From contig LNEQ01000249.1 of assembly GCA_001464995.1 (NCBI GenBank), positions 1 through 43,772 of the forward strand: DNA of 43,772 bases, given 5' to 3'. The stretch comes from Actinobacteria bacterium Ga0077541. GTDB taxonomy: Bacteria; Actinomycetota; Thermoleophilia; Miltoncostaeales; Miltoncostaeaceae. The notes beneath the pieces are model-generated. The model was given only the letters and a program-made list of their open reading frames with translations, did not search any database and was not told the DNA's origin. This document shows positions 7,784 to 20,832 of this stretch, piece after piece. Every line of letters begins with the position of its first letter. The first letter of the stretch is position 1. Both the position numbers and the translations under genes were made by a program.

Positions 7784-8260
7784 TCAGGGTGAGGCGGTGA
7801 GGCTCCGGAGGTCGCCGACGCTCGAGGCGTAACGGCCCGCGGCGCCGGCCATGCCGGCCGGGTCGCCCGCGGCCGCCGCGTCGGCGACGAGGCTCATCTC
7901 GGCGATGACGCCGTCCAGGGCGGCCGACGCGCGCTCGCGCTGGGCCTCGAGGCGGAGGTCCTCGAGGCGCTGCGCCTCGATGCGCCCCGCGATCGCCACC
8001 GTGCGGTCGAGGGCGTCCTCGAGCCGGGGGGCCAGGGCGAGCATCGCCGGACGGCGCGGGGTGGGGGCGAGCTCCGCGAGGACCTCCGAGAAGTCGTTCA
8101 CGGCGGAGACCGCGGCCGAGGTGTCGGCCAGGTAGCGCTGCGGCGAGACCTGCGCGCCCTCGGTGAGCGGCGTCGTGGAGGCGTCGAGCGAGCCGCCGCC
8201 GCATCCGGCGGCCGCGGCGGCCACGAGGGCCACGAGGCCGAGGGTCAGGAGGCGGCGGAT
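7784..8260 (-). CDS. Hypothetical lipoprotein (start uncertain: ATC at 8260 or GTG at 8233)
   Basis: RRLLTLGLVALVAAAAAGCGGGSLDAS lipobox; helical body similar in style to the upstream lipoprotein. Confidence 0.65.
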   Translation of the reverse strand: MRRLLTLGLVALVAAAAAGCGGGSLDASTTPLTEGAQVSPQRYLADTSAAVSAVNDFSEVLAELAPTPRRPAMLALAPRLEDALDRTVAIAGRIEAQRLEDLRLEAQRERASAALDGVIAEMSLVADAAAAGDPAGMAGAAGRYASSVGDLRSLTASP

Positions 8261-8691
8261 GGCAGCGCGCGGAGGGAGTCGAGGAATGGACCGACGGCCG
8301 CGGGCACCGCGTCCCGGTCGTCGGAGGCGAGCGCGTCCGCGGCGGTCTGCATGCGGGGGATCAGCCGCGCGTAGGCGCCCGCGAGGCGGTCGCGCTGGCG
8401 GCGCAGCCCGGCGTCCTCGATCCGCAGCGCCTGGAACCCCTCCAGCTGGTCGCGGGCCCGCGCGACGAGGTCGCGAAGGCGCGCACGCGAGGCGGCGGGG
8501 CCGGGAGTTCCGTCGACCGCCTCCGGGACGAGCGACGCCAGACGGCCCGGCGGATCGAGCAGATCCTGCACGGCGTCGATGTATCCGGAGGGCGTGACGG
8601 GGTCGGGCGCGGGCGCGGTTTCGTCGCAGCCCGCGAGGGCGGCGCACGCGACGGCACCGGCGGCGAGCACGACGGACAGACGGGGCGCCAT
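8245..8691 (-). CDS. Hypothetical lipoprotein
   Basis: MAPRLSVVLAAGAVACAALAGCDET lipobox. Confidence 0.7.
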   Translation of the reverse strand: MAPRLSVVLAAGAVACAALAGCDETAPAPDPVTPSGYIDAVQDLLDPPGRLASLVPEAVDGTPGPAASRARLRDLVARARDQLEGFQALRIEDAGLRRQRDRLAGAYARLIPRMQTAADALASDDRDAVPAAVGPFLDSLRALPSAAS

Positions 8692-8755
8692 CGGGCGATG
8701 GTACTTCACGGCCGCGAAACGTCGGGGCGGGGCGGTGGTGGGCTATTGTCGGCGG

Positions 8756-10207
8756 GTGAACTCGGCCGGCATCCCGCTCGCCCTGTCGTACGACGACGTC
8801 CTCCTGTCTCCGCGCCGCAGCGGCATCGGTTCGCGGTCCGACGTCGACGTGTCCACCCGGCTGACGACCCGTCTCCGCATGGCGGTCCCCGTGGTCTCGG
8901 CGAATATGGACACGGTCACCGAGGCGCCGATGGCGATCGCGATGGCGCGGGCCGGCGGCATCGGCATCGTGCACCGCTTCCTTACCGTCGAGCAGCAGGT
9001 GGCCGAGGTGTCGCGGGTCAAGCGCGCCGAGGCCCTCGTGATCCCCGACCCGCACACGATCGCGCCCGGGGCGACGCTCTCCGACGCCCGCGCGGAGATG
9101 GACCGCCGGGGCGTGACGAGCCTCGTGGTGGTGCACCCCGACGGGGCGCTCGCCGGCATCCTCACCCGGCGCGACGTGATGCTGCAGACCGACCCGCTGA
9201 TGCCGGTGGGCGATCTGATGACGCCGCGCGACCGGCTGGTGACGGGCGGGCCCGGCACGACAAGCGACGAGGCGGCCCGCCTGCTGCGCGACGGACGGGT
9301 GGAGAAGCTGCCCCTGGTGGGGGACGGGGACCGCCTCGTGGGTCTGATCACCCTGCGCGACCTGCTGCAGCGCTCCGAGCGGCCCGAGGCGACCAAGGAC
9401 GCCCGCGGGCGCCTCGCCGTGGGCGCCGCGATCGGGGTGCGCGGCGACTTCATCGAGCGGGCCCGGGCGCTGCAGGACGCGGGCGCCGACGTGGTGGTGC
9501 TCGACATCGCGCACGGGCACGCCGATCACAGCGTCCGCGCCGTGGGGCTCGTGCGCGAGGCCCTCGGGGACGGCACGGACATCATCGCCGGCAACGTCGC
9601 CACGCCGGAGGGCGCTCGCGAGCTGGCGGAGGCCGGCGCCAACGGTGTGAAGGTCGGCGTCGGCCCGGGGTCGGTCTGCACGACGCGGGTGGTGGCAGGC
9701 GTCGGCGTGCCGCAGCTGACCGCCGTGATGCAGTGCGCGGAGGCGTGCGCCCTGCTCGACGTGCCGGTGATCGCCGACGGCGGCATCCGGTTCGGGGGCG
9801 ATGTCGCCAAGGCGATCGCCGGCGGTGCCGAGACCGTGATGGTCGGCAACCTGCTGGCGGGCACGCCCGAGAGCCCGGGAGTCGTCGTCACGCGCAACGG
9901 GACGCGCGTGAAGGTCTTCCGGGGCATGGCCTCGAGCGCGGCGGCGGCGGCACGGCGAGCCGTCGAGAACGGCGGGGAGGACGAGGACGCCACCGAGTTC
10001 ACGCCCGTGGTCGCCGAGGGCGTCGAGGCCGTCGTGCCGCTGCGCGACGAAGCGGCGGTCATCGTCCACACGCTGGTGGGCGGCCTGAGGTCCGGCATGA
10101 GCTACTCCGACGCCCGCACCATCCCCCAGTTCCACCGCAACGCCAGCTTCGTGAGGATCACCCCCGGCGGTCTGCGCGAGAGCCACCCGCACGACGTCAG
10201 CTACTAA
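8756..10207 (+). CDS. guaB: IMP dehydrogenase
   Basis: [16 protein letters not shown] pair, [46 protein letters not shown]. Confidence 0.97.
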   Translation: MNSAGIPLALSYDDVLLSPRRSGIGSRSDVDVSTRLTTRLRMAVPVVSANMDTVTEAPMAIAMARAGGIGIVHRFLTVEQQVAEVSRVKRAEALVIPDPHTIAPGATLSDARAEMDRRGVTSLVVVHPDGALAGILTRRDVMLQTDPLMPVGDLMTPRDRLVTGGPGTTSDEAARLLRDGRVEKLPLVGDGDRLVGLITLRDLLQRSERPEATKDARGRLAVGAAIGVRGDFIERARALQDAGADVVVLDIAHGHADHSVRAVGLVREALGDGTDIIAGNVATPEGARELAEAGANGVKVGVGPGSVCTTRVVAGVGVPQLTAVMQCAEACALLDVPVIADGGIRFGGDVAKAIAGGAETVMVGNLLAGTPESPGVVVTRNGTRVKVFRGMASSAAAAARRAVENGGEDEDATEFTPVVAEGVEAVVPLRDEAAVIVHTLVGGLRSGMSYSDARTIPQFHRNASFVRITPGGLRESHPHDVSY

Positions 10208-10216
10208 GGAGCTTCC

Positions 10217-12208
10217 GTGTCGACAACGCTCGCCTCGCCCGAGCTGGCGATCACCACCGTCCGCACCCTCGCCATCGACGGCGTGCAGGCGGCCAACAGC
10301 GGGCACCCGGGCGCGCCGATGGGCCTGGCGCCCGTCGGGTGGACGCTCTTCTCCCGGCACCTGAAGCACTCCCCGGCCGACCCCGAGTGGCCCGATCGCG
10401 ACCGCTTCGTGCTGTCGGCCGGCCACGCGTCGATGCTGCTCTACCCCCTGCTGCACCTCACCGGCTACGACCTCCCGATGGAGCAGCTCAAGAAGTTCCG
10501 CCAGCTGCACTCGTCGACCCCGGGGCACCCCGAGCGCGGGGACACCGCGGGCGTGGAGATCACGACGGGGCCACTCGGCCAGGGCTTCGCGAACGCCGTG
10601 GGCTTCGCGCTGGCCGAGGCGATGCTGGCGGCCCGCTACAACCGTCCCGGCCACGACGTCGTCGACCACCGGACCTGGTTCATCTGCTCCGACGGCGACC
10701 TGATGGAGGGCATCTCGCACGAGGCGGCCTCGATCGCCGGCTTCCTCGGGCTGGAGAAGCTGATCGGCATCTGGGACGACAACCACATCAGCCTCGACGG
10801 GCCGACCACGCTGTCGTTCGGCGAGGACGTCCCGGCGCGCTTCGCCGCCTACGGGTGGCGGGTGATCCGGGTCGAGGACGGCAACGACGTCGACGCGATC
10901 GACGCGGCCATGAGCGAGGCGAGCGTCCCGGACGGGCGCCCGACGCTGATCGCCTGCCGCACCCACATCGGCTTCGGCTCGCCCAACAAGCAGGACACCT
11001 CGAGCGCCCACGGATCGCCGCTCGGCCCCGACGAGGTCGCGGCCACCAAGCGCGCCTACGGATGGCCCGAGGACGCCCAGTTCCTCGTGCCCGACGAGGT
11101 CGCCCTCTGGGCACCGGAGCTGGTCGAGCGCGGCCGCGCGACGCAGGCCGGGTGGCAGGAGCGCGTCGCCGCCTACTCGGCGGAGTTCCCGGCCGAGGCG
11201 GCCGAGATGGCCCGCGTGGGCGAGGGGCGCCTGCCGGAGGGCTGGGAGTCGGCGGCGCCGCAGTTCACCGCGGGCGAGTCGATCGCGACCCGGGCGTCGG
11301 CCGGTAAGGCCCTCAACGCCTTCGCGGCCGTGGTGCCCGAGCTGATCCAGGGCGCGGCCGACCTCTCATCATCGACCAGCACCGACCTCAAGGGGCTCGG
11401 CACGGTCACACGCGACGACTTCTCGGGGCGCAACCTCTACTACGGCGTCCGCGAGCACGCGATGGGCGCGATCACCAACGGCATCGCCGCCCACGCCGGC
11501 CTACGGCCGGTCTGCTCGACGTTCTTCACCTTCTCGGACTACATGAAGAACACGATCCGCCTGGCGGCGCTGATGCGCCTGCCCTCCATCTTCGTCTTCA
11601 CACACGACTCGATCGCCCTGGGTGAGGACGGCCCGACCCACCAGCCGATCGAGCACCTGGCGGCGCTGCGGGCGATCCCGGACCTCGTGACCCTCCGGCC
11701 GGCCGACGCCACCGAGGCGACCGAGGCGTGGCGCATCGCGATCGCGCGCACCGACGGGCCGACGGCGCTGGTGCTGTCCCGTCAGGGCCTGACGACGCTC
11801 GAGGGCACGCCGGCCGTCGAGCGCGGCGCGTACGTGCTCGCCGACGGCGACGACTGCATCCTGATCGGCACCGGGTCCGAGGTGGGGATCGCGATGGCAG
11901 CGCGCGAGATCCTGGCCGGAGAGGGGATCGCGGCCCGCGTGGTCAGCATGCCGTCGTTCGAGCTGTTCCGGGTGCAGGATGCGGCCTACCGCGAGCAGGT
12001 GCTGCCGCGCAGCCGCACGGCCCGGGTCGCCGTCGAGGCTGCGAGCTCCTTCGGGTGGGCCGAGTGGACCGGGCTGGACGGCGCGATCGTGGCCGTGGAC
12101 CGGTTCGGGCTCTCCGCGCCGGCCGCCGAGGCGATGGCCGAGGTGGGCGTCACGCCGGAGGCGGTCGCCGCCGCCGCGCGTGCCCAGGTGCAGGGGGAAA
12201 GGTCGTAA
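10217..12208 (+). CDS. tkt: Transketolase
   Basis: [24 protein letters not shown]...[14 protein letters not shown]...[10 protein letters not shown]...[26 protein letters not shown]. Confidence 0.97.
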   Translation: MSTTLASPELAITTVRTLAIDGVQAANSGHPGAPMGLAPVGWTLFSRHLKHSPADPEWPDRDRFVLSAGHASMLLYPLLHLTGYDLPMEQLKKFRQLHSSTPGHPERGDTAGVEITTGPLGQGFANAVGFALAEAMLAARYNRPGHDVVDHRTWFICSDGDLMEGISHEAASIAGFLGLEKLIGIWDDNHISLDGPTTLSFGEDVPARFAAYGWRVIRVEDGNDVDAIDAAMSEASVPDGRPTLIACRTHIGFGSPNKQDTSSAHGSPLGPDEVAATKRAYGWPEDAQFLVPDEVALWAPELVERGRATQAGWQERVAAYSAEFPAEAAEMARVGEGRLPEGWESAAPQFTAGESIATRASAGKALNAFAAVVPELIQGAADLSSSTSTDLKGLGTVTRDDFSGRNLYYGVREHAMGAITNGIAAHAGLRPVCSTFFTFSDYMKNTIRLAALMRLPSIFVFTHDSIALGEDGPTHQPIEHLAALRAIPDLVTLRPADATEATEAWRIAIARTDGPTALVLSRQGLTTLEGTPAVERGAYVLADGDDCILIGTGSEVGIAMAAREILAGEGIAARVVSMPSFELFRVQDAAYREQVLPRSRTARVAVEAASSFGWAEWTGLDGAIVAVDRFGLSAPAAEAMAEVGVTPEAVAAAARAQVQGERS

Positions 12209-12245
12209 CCCTCACTCTCGACATGACGGTGAGACTGATCGTCGG

Positions 12246-13811
12246 ATGACCGGCGCGGGCACGACGGCGGTCACGGGGGGCACCGCCGCGATGGAGTCGG
12301 CGGCCGACGTGCGCCTCACCCGCGCCGCCCCGCCCGCGGTGATCGTGATCTTCGGGGCGACGGGCGATCTGACACAGCGCAAGCTGGTGCCCGGCCTCTA
12401 CAACCTGGCCACGCAGCAGCTGCTGCCGCCGGAGACGGCCATCATCGGCGTCGCCCGCCGGGACATCTCCGACGACGACTTCCGGGCGCACCTGCGCGCC
12501 GGCGTCGAGGCGCACGGGCGGTTCCCCATCGACGAGGACGTCTGGGAGGGGTTCGCCGGCCGCCTGCGCTACCTGTCGGCGCCCTTCGACGACCGGCACG
12601 GCTTCGAGCGCCTGCGGGAGATGATCGAGGAGGAGGACGCGCAGCGCGGGACCCGCGGCAACCGCCTCTTCTATCTGGCGACCTCGCCGGAGTTCTTCCC
12701 CGTCATCGCCGAGAGCATCGGGGCCGTCGGCCTCGCCGAGGAGGGCGACGACACCGGGCGGTTCGCGCGCCTGGTGGTGGAGAAGCCCTTCGGCCACGAT
12801 CTCGCCTCCGCGCGCGCGCTGAACACCCGTCTGGGAGCGGTGTTCCGCGAGCGGCAGGTCTACCGGATCGACCACTATCTCGGGAAGGAGACGGTCCAGA
12901 ACCTGCTCGTGCTGCGCTTCGGCAACGCGATCTTCGAGCCGATCTGGAACCGCCGCTACGTCGACCACGTGCAGATCACGGTCTCCGAGGAGCTCGGGGT
13001 CGGGACGCGCGGGGGGTACTACGACACGAGCGGGGCGCTTCTCGACATCGTCCAGAACCACATGCTGCAGGTGCTGTCGATCGTCGCCATGGAGCCGCCC
13101 GCGCGCTTCGAGAGCCGCGACGTCCGCGACGAGAAGGTGAAGGTCCTCCGGGCGATACCGGCGTTCGACGCCGCCTCGGTGGCGCGCGACGCGGTGCGCG
13201 GCCAGTACGGGCCCGGGTGGATCGCGGGCGACCGCGTGCCGGGCTACCGTGAGGAGAAGGGGGTGGACCCCGGGTCGAACACCGACACCTTCGTGGCGAT
13301 GCGCGTGATGATCGACAACTGGCGCTGGTCGGGCACCCCGTTCTATCTGCGGACGGGCAAGCGGCTTCCGCGGAGGGCGACCGAGGTGGCCATCCAGTTC
13401 AAGCAGGCGCCCCACCTCCCCTTCGCCACCTCCGCCGTGGAGAGCGGCGCGCCCAACCTCCTGATACTGCGGATCCAGCCCGATGAGGGTGCGTCCCTGC
13501 GGTTCCTGGCCAAGGTGCCGGGGCCGCAGATCGACCTGCGCGTGGTGAGCATGGACTTCACCTACGGCAACTCGTTCCTGCGCAGCTCGCCCGAGGCCTA
13601 CGAGCGCCTGCTCCTGGACGCCCTGCTGGGCGACTCGACGCTGTTCGCGCGCTGGGACGAGGTGGAGCGGGCATGGGAGATCATGCAGGGGCTGATCGAC
13701 GAGTGGTCGTCCCGGCCGGGGCCGTATCCCAACTACGAGGCGGGGTCGTGGGGTCCCGCGGAGGCCGATGAACTGATGAGCCGCGACGACCGCGGCTGGC
13801 GGCGACTGTGA
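12246..13811 (+). CDS. zwf: Glucose-6-phosphate 1-dehydrogenase
   Basis: IFGATGDLTQRKLVPGLYNL, RIDHYLGKETVQNLLVLRFGN. Confidence 0.97.
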   Translation: MTGAGTTAVTGGTAAMESAADVRLTRAAPPAVIVIFGATGDLTQRKLVPGLYNLATQQLLPPETAIIGVARRDISDDDFRAHLRAGVEAHGRFPIDEDVWEGFAGRLRYLSAPFDDRHGFERLREMIEEEDAQRGTRGNRLFYLATSPEFFPVIAESIGAVGLAEEGDDTGRFARLVVEKPFGHDLASARALNTRLGAVFRERQVYRIDHYLGKETVQNLLVLRFGNAIFEPIWNRRYVDHVQITVSEELGVGTRGGYYDTSGALLDIVQNHMLQVLSIVAMEPPARFESRDVRDEKVKVLRAIPAFDAASVARDAVRGQYGPGWIAGDRVPGYREEKGVDPGSNTDTFVAMRVMIDNWRWSGTPFYLRTGKRLPRRATEVAIQFKQAPHLPFATSAVESGAPNLLILRIQPDEGASLRFLAKVPGPQIDLRVVSMDFTYGNSFLRSSPEAYERLLLDALLGDSTLFARWDEVERAWEIMQGLIDEWSSRPGPYPNYEAGSWGPAEADELMSRDDRGWRRL

Positions 13812-14836
13812 GCACGGCGGTCGACGCCCCCGTCGCCCCCTGGGACGGGGTCGGCATCGGCATCCCCGAGGTACTGGAGCGGCTGGCCGACCAGCGCCGC
13901 CCGCCCGACGGCGGAGCGCCGCTGAACCTGGCCGGGATCCTCAACCTGGTGGCCTTCGTGCCGCGTGCGGACGATGTCGCGCCGATGACCGCCCTCGTGC
14001 ACGGGCTCGCCGGCCATCAGCCCGCGCGCGCCGTGCTGGTCGTCGAGCCTGCCGGTGGAGAGGGCATCGACGCGACGGTCAGCACCAGCTGCCGCCTGAG
14101 CGGGGGCCAGGTGAGCGTCGGCGTGGAGCTGGTCGTGCTGACGCTCCACGCCGACCGGCGCGCCGGCGACGCGAGCGCGGTGCAGGCCCTCCTGCGGTCG
14201 GACCTGCCCACGGTGCTCTGGTGGCCGGCGGCGCCCGACGCCGCCGCGGGCGGCCCGCTGGCGCGCCTCGCGCCGCTGGCGGCGCGGATCATCACCGAGA
14301 GCGGATGCGGCGCCGACGGCGCCGACGCGATCGCCCGCCTCGCAACCTGGGTGCCGGGCGTCACGGCCACCGTGACCGATCTCGCCTGGGCGGCCGTCAC
14401 GCCGTGGCGCCAGCTGATCGTCCAGATGATCGACGCCGCCGAGATCGCGCGGCCGGACTCCGGCCCGGTGCAGGCGTCGATCGCCCATCCGGAGGCCGGG
14501 CCCACCGCCGAGTCACTGCTCCTGGCCGGCTGGCTGCGCGACCTGGCGGGCGAGCGCCTCACGCTGTCGCTGCGCCCGCGCGCGGGTACGATGCCGGTGC
14601 TCGGGGTGGAGATCGCGATCCCCGCCCGCGACCGCCGTATCGCGATCGATCGCATGCAGGAGCGCCAGGCCGCGATGGTGTGCGTGACCGAGCCCGGCCG
14701 GGACGGCCGCGGCCGGGCCCTCGCCCTGCCCGCCTTCGACCGGGGCCGGCTCATCGCCGGCGAGCTGGAGCTGCAGCGCCGTGATCATGCGTTCGAGAGA
14801 GCGCTCCCCTACGCCGCGGAGGTGGCGCACCGATGA
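13808..14836 (+). CDS. opcA: Glucose-6-phosphate dehydrogenase assembly protein OpcA
   Basis: Position between zwf and pgl; DLPTVLWWPAAPD, RIITESG, LAWAAVTPWRQLIVQM. Confidence 0.92.
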   Translation: MSTAVDAPVAPWDGVGIGIPEVLERLADQRRPPDGGAPLNLAGILNLVAFVPRADDVAPMTALVHGLAGHQPARAVLVVEPAGGEGIDATVSTSCRLSGGQVSVGVELVVLTLHADRRAGDASAVQALLRSDLPTVLWWPAAPDAAAGGPLARLAPLAARIITESGCGADGADAIARLATWVPGVTATVTDLAWAAVTPWRQLIVQMIDAAEIARPDSGPVQASIAHPEAGPTAESLLLAGWLRDLAGERLTLSLRPRAGTMPVLGVEIAIPARDRRIAIDRMQERQAAMVCVTEPGRDGRGRALALPAFDRGRLIAGELELQRRDHAFERALPYAAEVAHR

Positions 14837-15561
14837 CCGACACGACCGAGATCGTCGTGGTGGCCGACCTCGCCGCCCTCGCCGACGAGGCGGCCGCCCG
14901 CATCGAGCGGGTCGTCCTCGACGCACGGGGCGGGGAGCCGGCCACGATCGCACTGGCCGGGGGCGGCACGCCCCGGGCCGCGTACCAGCAGCTCGCCGGC
15001 CGGTGCCCCCCGTGGGGCCGCGTGCGGTTCTTCTTCGGCGACGAGCGCTGCGTGCCCCCCGACGACGAGGCCTCGAACTACGGCATGGCCCGCGAGGCGC
15101 TGCTCGACCGCATCCCGCTGCGCCCCGAGCAGGTGCACCGGGTGCTCGGCGAGCTGCCGCCCGAGGAGGGGGCGCGGCGCGGCGAGGAGGACCTGCGGGC
15201 GTCGGTGCCCGGCTCGCCGTGGCCGGTCTTCGACATGGTGCTCCTCGGCATGGGGCCGGACGGCCACACCGCCTCGCTCTTCCCCGGCGCGCCCGAGCTG
15301 GACGAGCGCGAGCGCCTGATGGTGCCGGTGCACCGTCCCGAGATGCCCCAGCCGTGGCGGGTCACCATGACGATGCCCGTGATCAACGCGGCCCGCCAGG
15401 TGCTGATGGTCGTGTCGGGCAGCCAGAAGGCGCCGATGGTGCGGCGGGCGATCGCCGGCGACGCCGACATCCCCGCGGGACGCCTGCGCCCCGCCGGGCG
15501 TCTCACCTGGCTGGTCACCGAGGACGCCGCCGCCGAGCTCGAGCGGGAGGACGTCGGGTGA
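14833..15561 (+). CDS. pgl: 6-phosphogluconolactonase
   Basis: ALAGGGTPRAAYQQLA, FFFGDERCVPPDDEASNYGMA, GMGPDGHTASLFPGAPEL. Confidence 0.95.
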   Translation: MTDTTEIVVVADLAALADEAAARIERVVLDARGGEPATIALAGGGTPRAAYQQLAGRCPPWGRVRFFFGDERCVPPDDEASNYGMAREALLDRIPLRPEQVHRVLGELPPEEGARRGEEDLRASVPGSPWPVFDMVLLGMGPDGHTASLFPGAPELDERERLMVPVHRPEMPQPWRVTMTMPVINAARQVLMVVSGSQKAPMVRRAIAGDADIPAGRLRPAGRLTWLVTEDAAAELEREDVG

Positions 15562-16313
15562 CGTACTGCCTCGCGCTGCGCCTGGACGAGGGCCTGGTGT
15601 TCCTGGCCGACACGCGCACCAACGCCGGGGTCGACAACGTCAGCACCTACCGCAAGCTGCACGTCCTGCGGCCGGCGCCCGACCGCGTGTTCGTGCTCGA
15701 GTCGGCCGGCAACCTCGCCACCACCCAGGAGGTGCTCGACCGGATCCGGCTCGACCTGAGCGACCCCGGCCAGGGCGAGAGCCTCGCCACCGTCAGCCGG
15801 CTCTTCGAGGCGGCGCTCTACGTCGGGCGGGTGAGCCAGCAGGTCGCGGCACGCCACCGGGATGCGCTCCAGGCATCCGGCGCACACGGCAAGGCCACCT
15901 TCATCCTGGGCGGCCAGATCGCCGGGTCGCCGGCCGACATCCTGCTGGTCTACCCGGAGGGCAACTACATCCGCGCCTCCGACGACCGGCCCTTCCTGCA
16001 GATCGGCGAGAGCAAGTACGGCAAGTTCATGCTCGAGCTCGCCGTGACCGCGAACGCCGACCTGACGACCGCCACCAAGATCGCGCTCGGCTCGATGATG
16101 AGCACCGCCAAGGCGAACCTCTCGGTCGGCCCTCCCTACGACATCGGCGTCTACCGCAACGACTCGCTGGAGATCGAGGAGACCCGCATCCCGAGCGACT
16201 CGCCGGTGCTGGAGAGACTGCGCCTGCTCTGGGAGCGCCACCTCCTCGCCGCGATCGAGGAGCTGCCCGACTTCAGCGCCGAGGAGATGGTCGCGCCGGG
16301 CGCCTGGGACTGA
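15558..16313 (+). CDS. Anbu-type (proteasome-like beta subunit) peptidase
   Basis: GTG start giving (M)TYCLALRLDEGLVFLADTRTNAGVDNVSTYRKLHVL; ILGGQIAG; SESKYGKFMLELAV-like region; 4-nt overlap with pgl. Confidence 0.85.
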   Translation: MTYCLALRLDEGLVFLADTRTNAGVDNVSTYRKLHVLRPAPDRVFVLESAGNLATTQEVLDRIRLDLSDPGQGESLATVSRLFEAALYVGRVSQQVAARHRDALQASGAHGKATFILGGQIAGSPADILLVYPEGNYIRASDDRPFLQIGESKYGKFMLELAVTANADLTTATKIALGSMMSTAKANLSVGPPYDIGVYRNDSLEIEETRIPSDSPVLERLRLLWERHLLAAIEELPDFSAEEMVAPGAWD

Positions 16314-16319
16314 CAGGCG

Positions 16320-18182
<1,863 letters not shown>

Positions 18183-19148
18183 CGCACCCAGGCCTCGAGG
18201 CCCCTGTCGTCGCGCCCGGCCGCCACGGCGAACGTGTGGAGCCCGGGCCGGGCCGCGCGCAGGGCGCGGAGGGCGTGCTCGGTGTCCATCTCCCCCGCCT
18301 CGTCGGCCCGGGTCGCGACCACGGCGGCCACGCCGTCGAGGCGGGTGGGCGGGAGACCGGGGAGCCCGGCTGCGCGGACCGCGACGGCTCGCAGGTCCTC
18401 GCCGATGTCGCCCACCGACTCGTCCGGCTCGTCGCGGTCATCGATGAGGATCAGCTGGGCACCGGCCAGGCGGTCGATGGCCGCGCGGAGGCCGATGCGC
18501 CGGTCGATCCCCGGCGCGTCGAGGCCGCGGCCGGCCGCGAGCGAGGCCACCTCGCCGGCCGCGGCGGCGTTGCCCTGCACGACGGCGGCGTCGACGCGGT
18601 CGAACAGGCCGAGGGTGCGGCGCAGAAGGGTCGAGATGCCGCAGCCGGCCGGCCCCGAGACGCGGATCACGATGGCTCGCGGATGACGCAGCCCGAGTCC
18701 GTGGTCGAGAGCCGCCCGCACCAGGGCACGCAGGTCGGAGCGCGTCAGCACTCCTGCCGGGCGGCCCTCGTCCCAGACGAGCACCGCCTCGGCCCCGCCG
18801 ATCAGCGCGTCGAGGGCGTCGGCGGCGTCGGCCGCCGCGTCGGTCTCGTGGACCCGGTCCGGCGCGAGCATCACCAGCGGGCCGTCGCCGGTGGCGATCC
18901 AGAGGCCGGTCAGCCGCCCCTCCTCGACGACCGGCAGGTGGCGGACGTGGCCCGTCTCCATCAGGCGGCGGACGTCGCCGGACCGCTCGCCGACGACGAT
19001 CGGCCTGCCGCTCATGATGTCGCCGACGCGCACCGTTGCCTCCGTCCGACTGGGGGACCCCGGGCGGCCCGCGGGCGCTCCCGGGCACCGACCCTCGCAC
19101 GACGCCCCCGGCCCGGCATCCGTGAGGGCCCGCAGCCCCCCGCGGGGT

Positions 19149-20600
19149 TCACCCCAGGGATTCGAGCAGCCGCGCGTCCTCGGTGAGCTGGCGGATGATG
19201 AGCATGCGCGAGCGGACCCGCTCCCGGGCGGCCGCGCCGAGGGCGTCGGCCCGCGCGGGAGCGTCGAGCAGCCCCCTCAGGGCGCCGGCGAGCTCCGCGG
19301 GATCGGTCGGATCGCGCAGGAGGACGCCGTCGCGGCCGTCGTCGATCTGGTCGACGATCCCCCCGACGGCGCTCGCGACCACCGGCCGCCCCTTCCACAT
19401 GGCCTCGGCCACCGTCAGGCCGAAGCCCTCCTTGAGACTCTTCTGCACGACGACCGTCGCGTGGCGCTGGAGCGCGTTGACCATGGCGGCGTTCTCCTGG
19501 ACGTCGACGACGGGCAGCGAGGCGATCTGCACGTGGTGGCGGATCTCATGGGGAAGCGCGCGCCAGGCGGCCGTCAGCTCCGCGAGCACCTCCGGACCCT
19601 CGGGGTCGTCGGCGACGCCGGTGACCGAGGGCCCGGCCAGGACCAGCCGGGTCCCGTTCATCGGACCGAGACGTGCGAACCCCTGCATCACGCCCAGATG
19701 GTCCTTGAGGCGGTCCCAGCGCGAGACCTGCACGACCAGCGGCGTGTCCCAGCGGGGCGCCCGGCCGACATGGAGGATGTCGGCGCCGCGGTCGACGCGG
19801 CCGGGCGCGCCGTCCTCGCGGACGTAGACCGGCGGCTCGTCACCGGGGGGGCCCTCCACGAGCCCCGCGCGGGCGAGGATCGCCCGCGCGGCGGCGGGGG
19901 TCATGTCCTGGTTCTTGGGCGAGAAGGGGTCGATCGAGGGGGCGATGATGTGCACGGGGGCGCCCGAGCAGCAGTCGGGCACGTAGGCCGCACGCGAGAA
20001 CACCGTCGCGTCGGCCGCCCGGACGTACGGCGCGAGGAACTCCCAGCCGCGCACCACCCGCGGGTCGCGAAGGTCCTCGAACCCGATGTGACAGCGCCAC
20101 ACGAGCCGGGCGCCCCGGCGCCGGAGGAGCGGGATCAGCCCTGCCGTCTGGGGGTCGTGCAGCACCACCACGTCCCGGGGGCGCACGAGGGCCGACAGCT
20201 CGACGGCGTTGTCCCACATCACGTTCTCGTAGAGGGCCCGCTCGGCGGGGCCGAGGTCGCCGTCGTCGCCCGGATCGGCGTGGAGCAGATTGTGGATGCG
20301 CTTGGTGACCGTGAAGAACCCGGGCGTCCCCTGCACGACGATCCAGCGCAGGTCGGCGCCGCCGTCGCGGGCGTAGCCGATCAACGGTCCCATCATCTCG
20401 GCGACCCCGCCCCCACGTGCGGTGGAGTTGACGTGCCAGACGACCCGGCCGCGGAGTTGTTCCGCGGCCTCCCGCAGGGATGAGCGGCACCGCTCGAACT
20501 CGGCCGGATCGAGGACCTCGGCGAAGCGCGCGAGGGGCCGGCTCGGCACCCGCACCTCCACCGGGCGGAGCCCCCCGGGCATCCGGGCGTTCGCGATCAC
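19149..20600 (-). CDS. treT: Trehalose synthase, TreT-like GT4 glycosyltransferase
   Basis: VVWHVNSTARGGGVAEMM, NVMWDNAVELSALVRPRDVVVLHDPQTAGL, WRCHIGFEDLRDPRVVRGWEFLAPYV, SLKEGFGLTVAEAMWKGRPVVASAVGG. Confidence 0.88.
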   Translation of the reverse strand: MIANARMPGGLRPVEVRVPSRPLARFAEVLDPAEFERCRSSLREAAEQLRGRVVWHVNSTARGGGVAEMMGPLIGYARDGGADLRWIVVQGTPGFFTVTKRIHNLLHADPGDDGDLGPAERALYENVMWDNAVELSALVRPRDVVVLHDPQTAGLIPLLRRRGARLVWRCHIGFEDLRDPRVVRGWEFLAPYVRAADATVFSRAAYVPDCCSGAPVHIIAPSIDPFSPKNQDMTPAAARAILARAGLVEGPPGDEPPVYVREDGAPGRVDRGADILHVGRAPRWDTPLVVQVSRWDRLKDHLGVMQGFARLGPMNGTRLVLAGPSVTGVADDPEGPEVLAELTAAWRALPHEIRHHVQIASLPVVDVQENAAMVNALQRHATVVVQKSLKEGFGLTVAEAMWKGRPVVASAVGGIVDQIDDGRDGVLLRDPTDPAELAGALRGLLDAPARADALGAAARERVRSRMLIIRQLTEDARLLESLG

Positions 20601-20832
20601 GGTGCGGCGCGCGGCGCCGGGTCCCGCCTGCTGGTCGTGGTCATCACCTCACGAGGGTGGGCCACCACCGGCCGCAGGTCAACGGCGGACGCCCCGGTCG
20701 CGCCTACGGGGAACCCGCGCGCGCCGGCCGGGGCCGCCGTTGCGCACGGCCCGACCGACCCCGGTGGACGAGCGGGTGCGCTGACCGGCCCCTACGGTGC
20801 TCCGGCGCGGCCGAGATGACCATCCGGGGTCC

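Noticed and set aside
7784-11011. 1075-aa minus-strand ORF opposite guaB and tkt
   Set aside because: Shadow ORF of high-GC codon usage (His/Arg/Gly-rich, no family motifs). Only its C-terminal part (below ~8260) is a real lipoprotein gene.
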